From: an uncultured Lachnospiraceae bacterium
GTDB lineage: Bacteria > Bacillota > Clostridia > Lachnospirales > Lachnospiraceae
DNA: 7,748 nucleotides
Assembly (NCBI GenBank): GCA_910585935.1
Contig: CAJUHN010000192.1
Span: 1-7,748, forward strand
Reading direction: 5' to 3'
This document shows, piece after piece, positions 6,757-7,748 of the stretch. The stretch's first letter is position 1. The number at the start of each line of letters is the position of its first letter. The position numbers were made by a program, and so were the translations under genes. Below the pieces are notes generated by a model, which saw only the letters and a program-made list of their open reading frames with translations, was not told the origin of the DNA and did not search any database.

Positions 6757-7524
6757 CTATTTTTTTAATCCATAGACAGAAAAGAAATCAGAAGAAATCC
6801 ATTGAGAAAGCATATGTTTCGCCCATAAAAAAATATCTTCCCCTTCTGGAGCAGGAATATAGGCATATGGCGGAAATCTATCATTCTCTAAGTTTTGTTG
6901 TTGGAATACATGAAGTACACCTTCATCTGACCACCACGCAGCACCATAAAGGTTATTCACTGTTTCCTGCCAAATAATCCATAGTGGTTCGTCTTCTGCA
7001 CCATCAGCTTCTGCTAACCCTACACTAAGTACATATGCCACATCTTTTATATTTTTTTTGGGCAGAGCTGTTTCAGACAATCTTTGAATCAGATCTGACA
7101 TCAGCTTTGGATAACTGTACTCTATTTCAAGCATATCCACTATAGGCAGTAGAAGAAAGAAAGTATCATTATCCAGATTTTCCACCACATGATAAGGAAA
7201 GCAGGGCTGAATTACTTCCCGACCTTCCATTCTATACTCTACATGATATCGATATAACAGTAATGTAACCTCTTTCTCTTCTATAATAATTGTCCGACGG
7301 ATAGGAGTAATTTCTTGCTCTTTATCCATTCTAAACATTTGATTGATCCATTCACGCGAACATGGAAAATGTCTCAAAAGTTCATTCCTCAACCCATGAC
7401 AATGGGGAAAGGCTGCATACAACCAATATTGCAAAAAAGACCAGCATGTCATAGTCATGGTATCTTCTCTAAAAAATGTATTCTCATCTTTAGAGTTTTG
7501 ATGAGAAGTTTTATCCAAATACAT
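6757..7524 (-). CDS. Uncharacterised protein, 255 aa
   Basis: I do not recognise this protein. It is predicted to be soluble: there is no signal peptide and no clear membrane helix. The short hydrophobic stretch TFFLLLPIVDMLEI (121-134) is too acidic and short for one. It is rich in aromatic residues, with tryptophans at 28, 34, 59, 182, 185, 197, 198, 234 and 242. Notable stretches are CWSFLQYWLYAAFP (27-40), the charged RRTIIIEEKEVTLLLYRYHVEYR (76-98, a likely beta pair), and YIPAPEGEDIFLWAKHM (222-238). There are four cysteines or so, without a metal-binding spacing. The start is well supported by AAAGGAG about seven bases upstream of the ATG. The reading frame is long and intact, so it is probably a real gene. 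It lies alone between repeat copies B and C, with no terminator of its own visible before copy B. Confidence 0.8.
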   Translation of the reverse strand: MYLDKTSHQNSKDENTFFREDTMTMTCWSFLQYWLYAAFPHCHGLRNELLRHFPCSREWINQMFRMDKEQEITPIRRTIIIEEKEVTLLLYRYHVEYRMEGREVIQPCFPYHVVENLDNDTFFLLLPIVDMLEIEYSYPKLMSDLIQRLSETALPKKNIKDVAYVLSVGLAEADGAEDEPLWIIWQETVNNLYGAAWWSDEGVLHVFQQQNLENDRFPPYAYIPAPEGEDIFLWAKHMLSQWISSDFFSVYGLKK

Positions 7525-7578
7525 ATATTTTCTCCTTTATATAAATAATTCTAATAGGTAATTGCGAAATTCTAAAAG

Positions 7579-7617
7579 TTATATAAATACTACTCTTGCT
7601 GAAAATTCTTTCTGCAT
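7579..7617 (-). CDS. Possible 12-codon leader peptide ORF
   Basis: On the minus strand the strong ribosome-site sequence GGGGAGGAG ends two bases before ATG (7617-7615). It opens a 12-codon frame, MQKEFSARVVFI, ending in TAA at 7581-7579. It lies 54 bases before the start of the uncharacterised gene, in the same transcript direction. The composition is not a run of one amino acid, so it is not a classic attenuation leader. The spacing between GGAGG and ATG is short (about 4 bases). It could be a regulatory upstream ORF, a decayed gene start or chance. Confidence 0.2.
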   Translation of the reverse strand: MQKEFSARVVFI

Positions 7618-7668
7618 ATCTCCTCCCCTAGATTTTCATAGTTTATCGTAACATTCGCTTTTCAAAAA

Positions 7669-7680
7669 GTAGAACAGCCA
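7669..7680 (+). repeat. 12-base box preceding repeat copy C
   Basis: GTAGAACAGCCA lies 12 bases before the left arm of copy C and is an exact match to the box before copy B (6731-6742, minus strand). The sequences between box and arm differ in the two copies (12 and 8 bases), so the box is conserved separately from the variable arm. Confidence 0.6.
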
Positions 7681-7692
7681 ACCAAGCAGCGG

Positions 7693-7748
7693 CGGCAAGG
7701 AAGTATTCCAAAAGAAGCCCCTTGGAAGACGTCGGCACTTAATGAGTG
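7693..7748 (+). repeat. Intergenic structured repeat, copy C (left half, cut by window end)
   Basis: From TATTCCAAAAGAAGCC (7704 onward) to the window end, this matches copy B on the minus strand at 44 of 45 bases; the one difference is T at 7747. The arm before it, CGGCAAGGAAGTATTCCA (7693-7710), differs from the arm of copy B but is perfectly complementary to the right arm of copy A (33-50). The window stops within the apical hairpin region, so the right half is not visible. Between it and the uncharacterised gene (7525-7668) lie a possible leader ORF and an 11-base direct repeat TTATATAAATA (7537-7547 and 7579-7589). Confidence 0.87.

Noticed and set aside
1..7748. CRISPR array, tRNA or rRNA genes, riboswitches
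   Set aside because: No regularly spaced short repeats and no recognisable tRNA, rRNA or known riboswitch core were seen on reading both strands.

Overview
The window is AT-rich DNA with strong AGGAGG-type ribosome binding sites, compact same-strand gene runs and intrinsic terminators. Together with the protein families present, this suggests a low-GC Gram-positive anaerobe of the Clostridia, probably Lachnospiraceae. That placement is an inference from overall style; no rRNA or other marker is present to fix it.

Layout. Positions 1-50 hold the right half of an intergenic repeat (copy A). A short promoter region follows, then argH (202-1587, + strand), encoding argininosuccinate lyase. A strong bidirectional terminator (about 1684-1735) separates argH from a convergent minus-strand block. 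In transcription order, that block is an uncharacterised protein (7524-6757), a CapA-family membrane-anchored protein (6375-5155), glycogen branching enzyme glgB (5058-2650) and an MscS-type mechanosensitive channel (2615-1734). glgB and the channel gene are only 34 bases apart and share the terminator, so they are probably co-transcribed. CapA appears to have its own promoter and no visible terminator before glgB, so readthrough into glgB is possible. The genes span arginine synthesis, glycogen structure, cell-surface or polyglutamate-type function and osmotic protection, and do not form one obvious pathway.

The most unusual content is an intergenic repeat family present three times. One copy is complete (copy B, 6572-6722) and two are cut by the window ends (copy A, 1-50; copy C, 7693-7748). 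The core is nearly identical between copies. The terminal stem arms differ in sequence and length, yet in copy B, the only complete copy, they pair perfectly over 23 bp, and the visible arms of A and C are complementary to each other over 18 bases. A 12-base box (GTAGAACAGCCA) lies 8-12 bases before the left arm of both copies in which that side is visible, giving the element a polarity. Copies B and C face away from each other and bracket the uncharacterised gene. The repeat is either a structured RNA gene or a small non-autonomous mobile element. I do not recognise it as a named family, and the sequence alone does not decide between these options.
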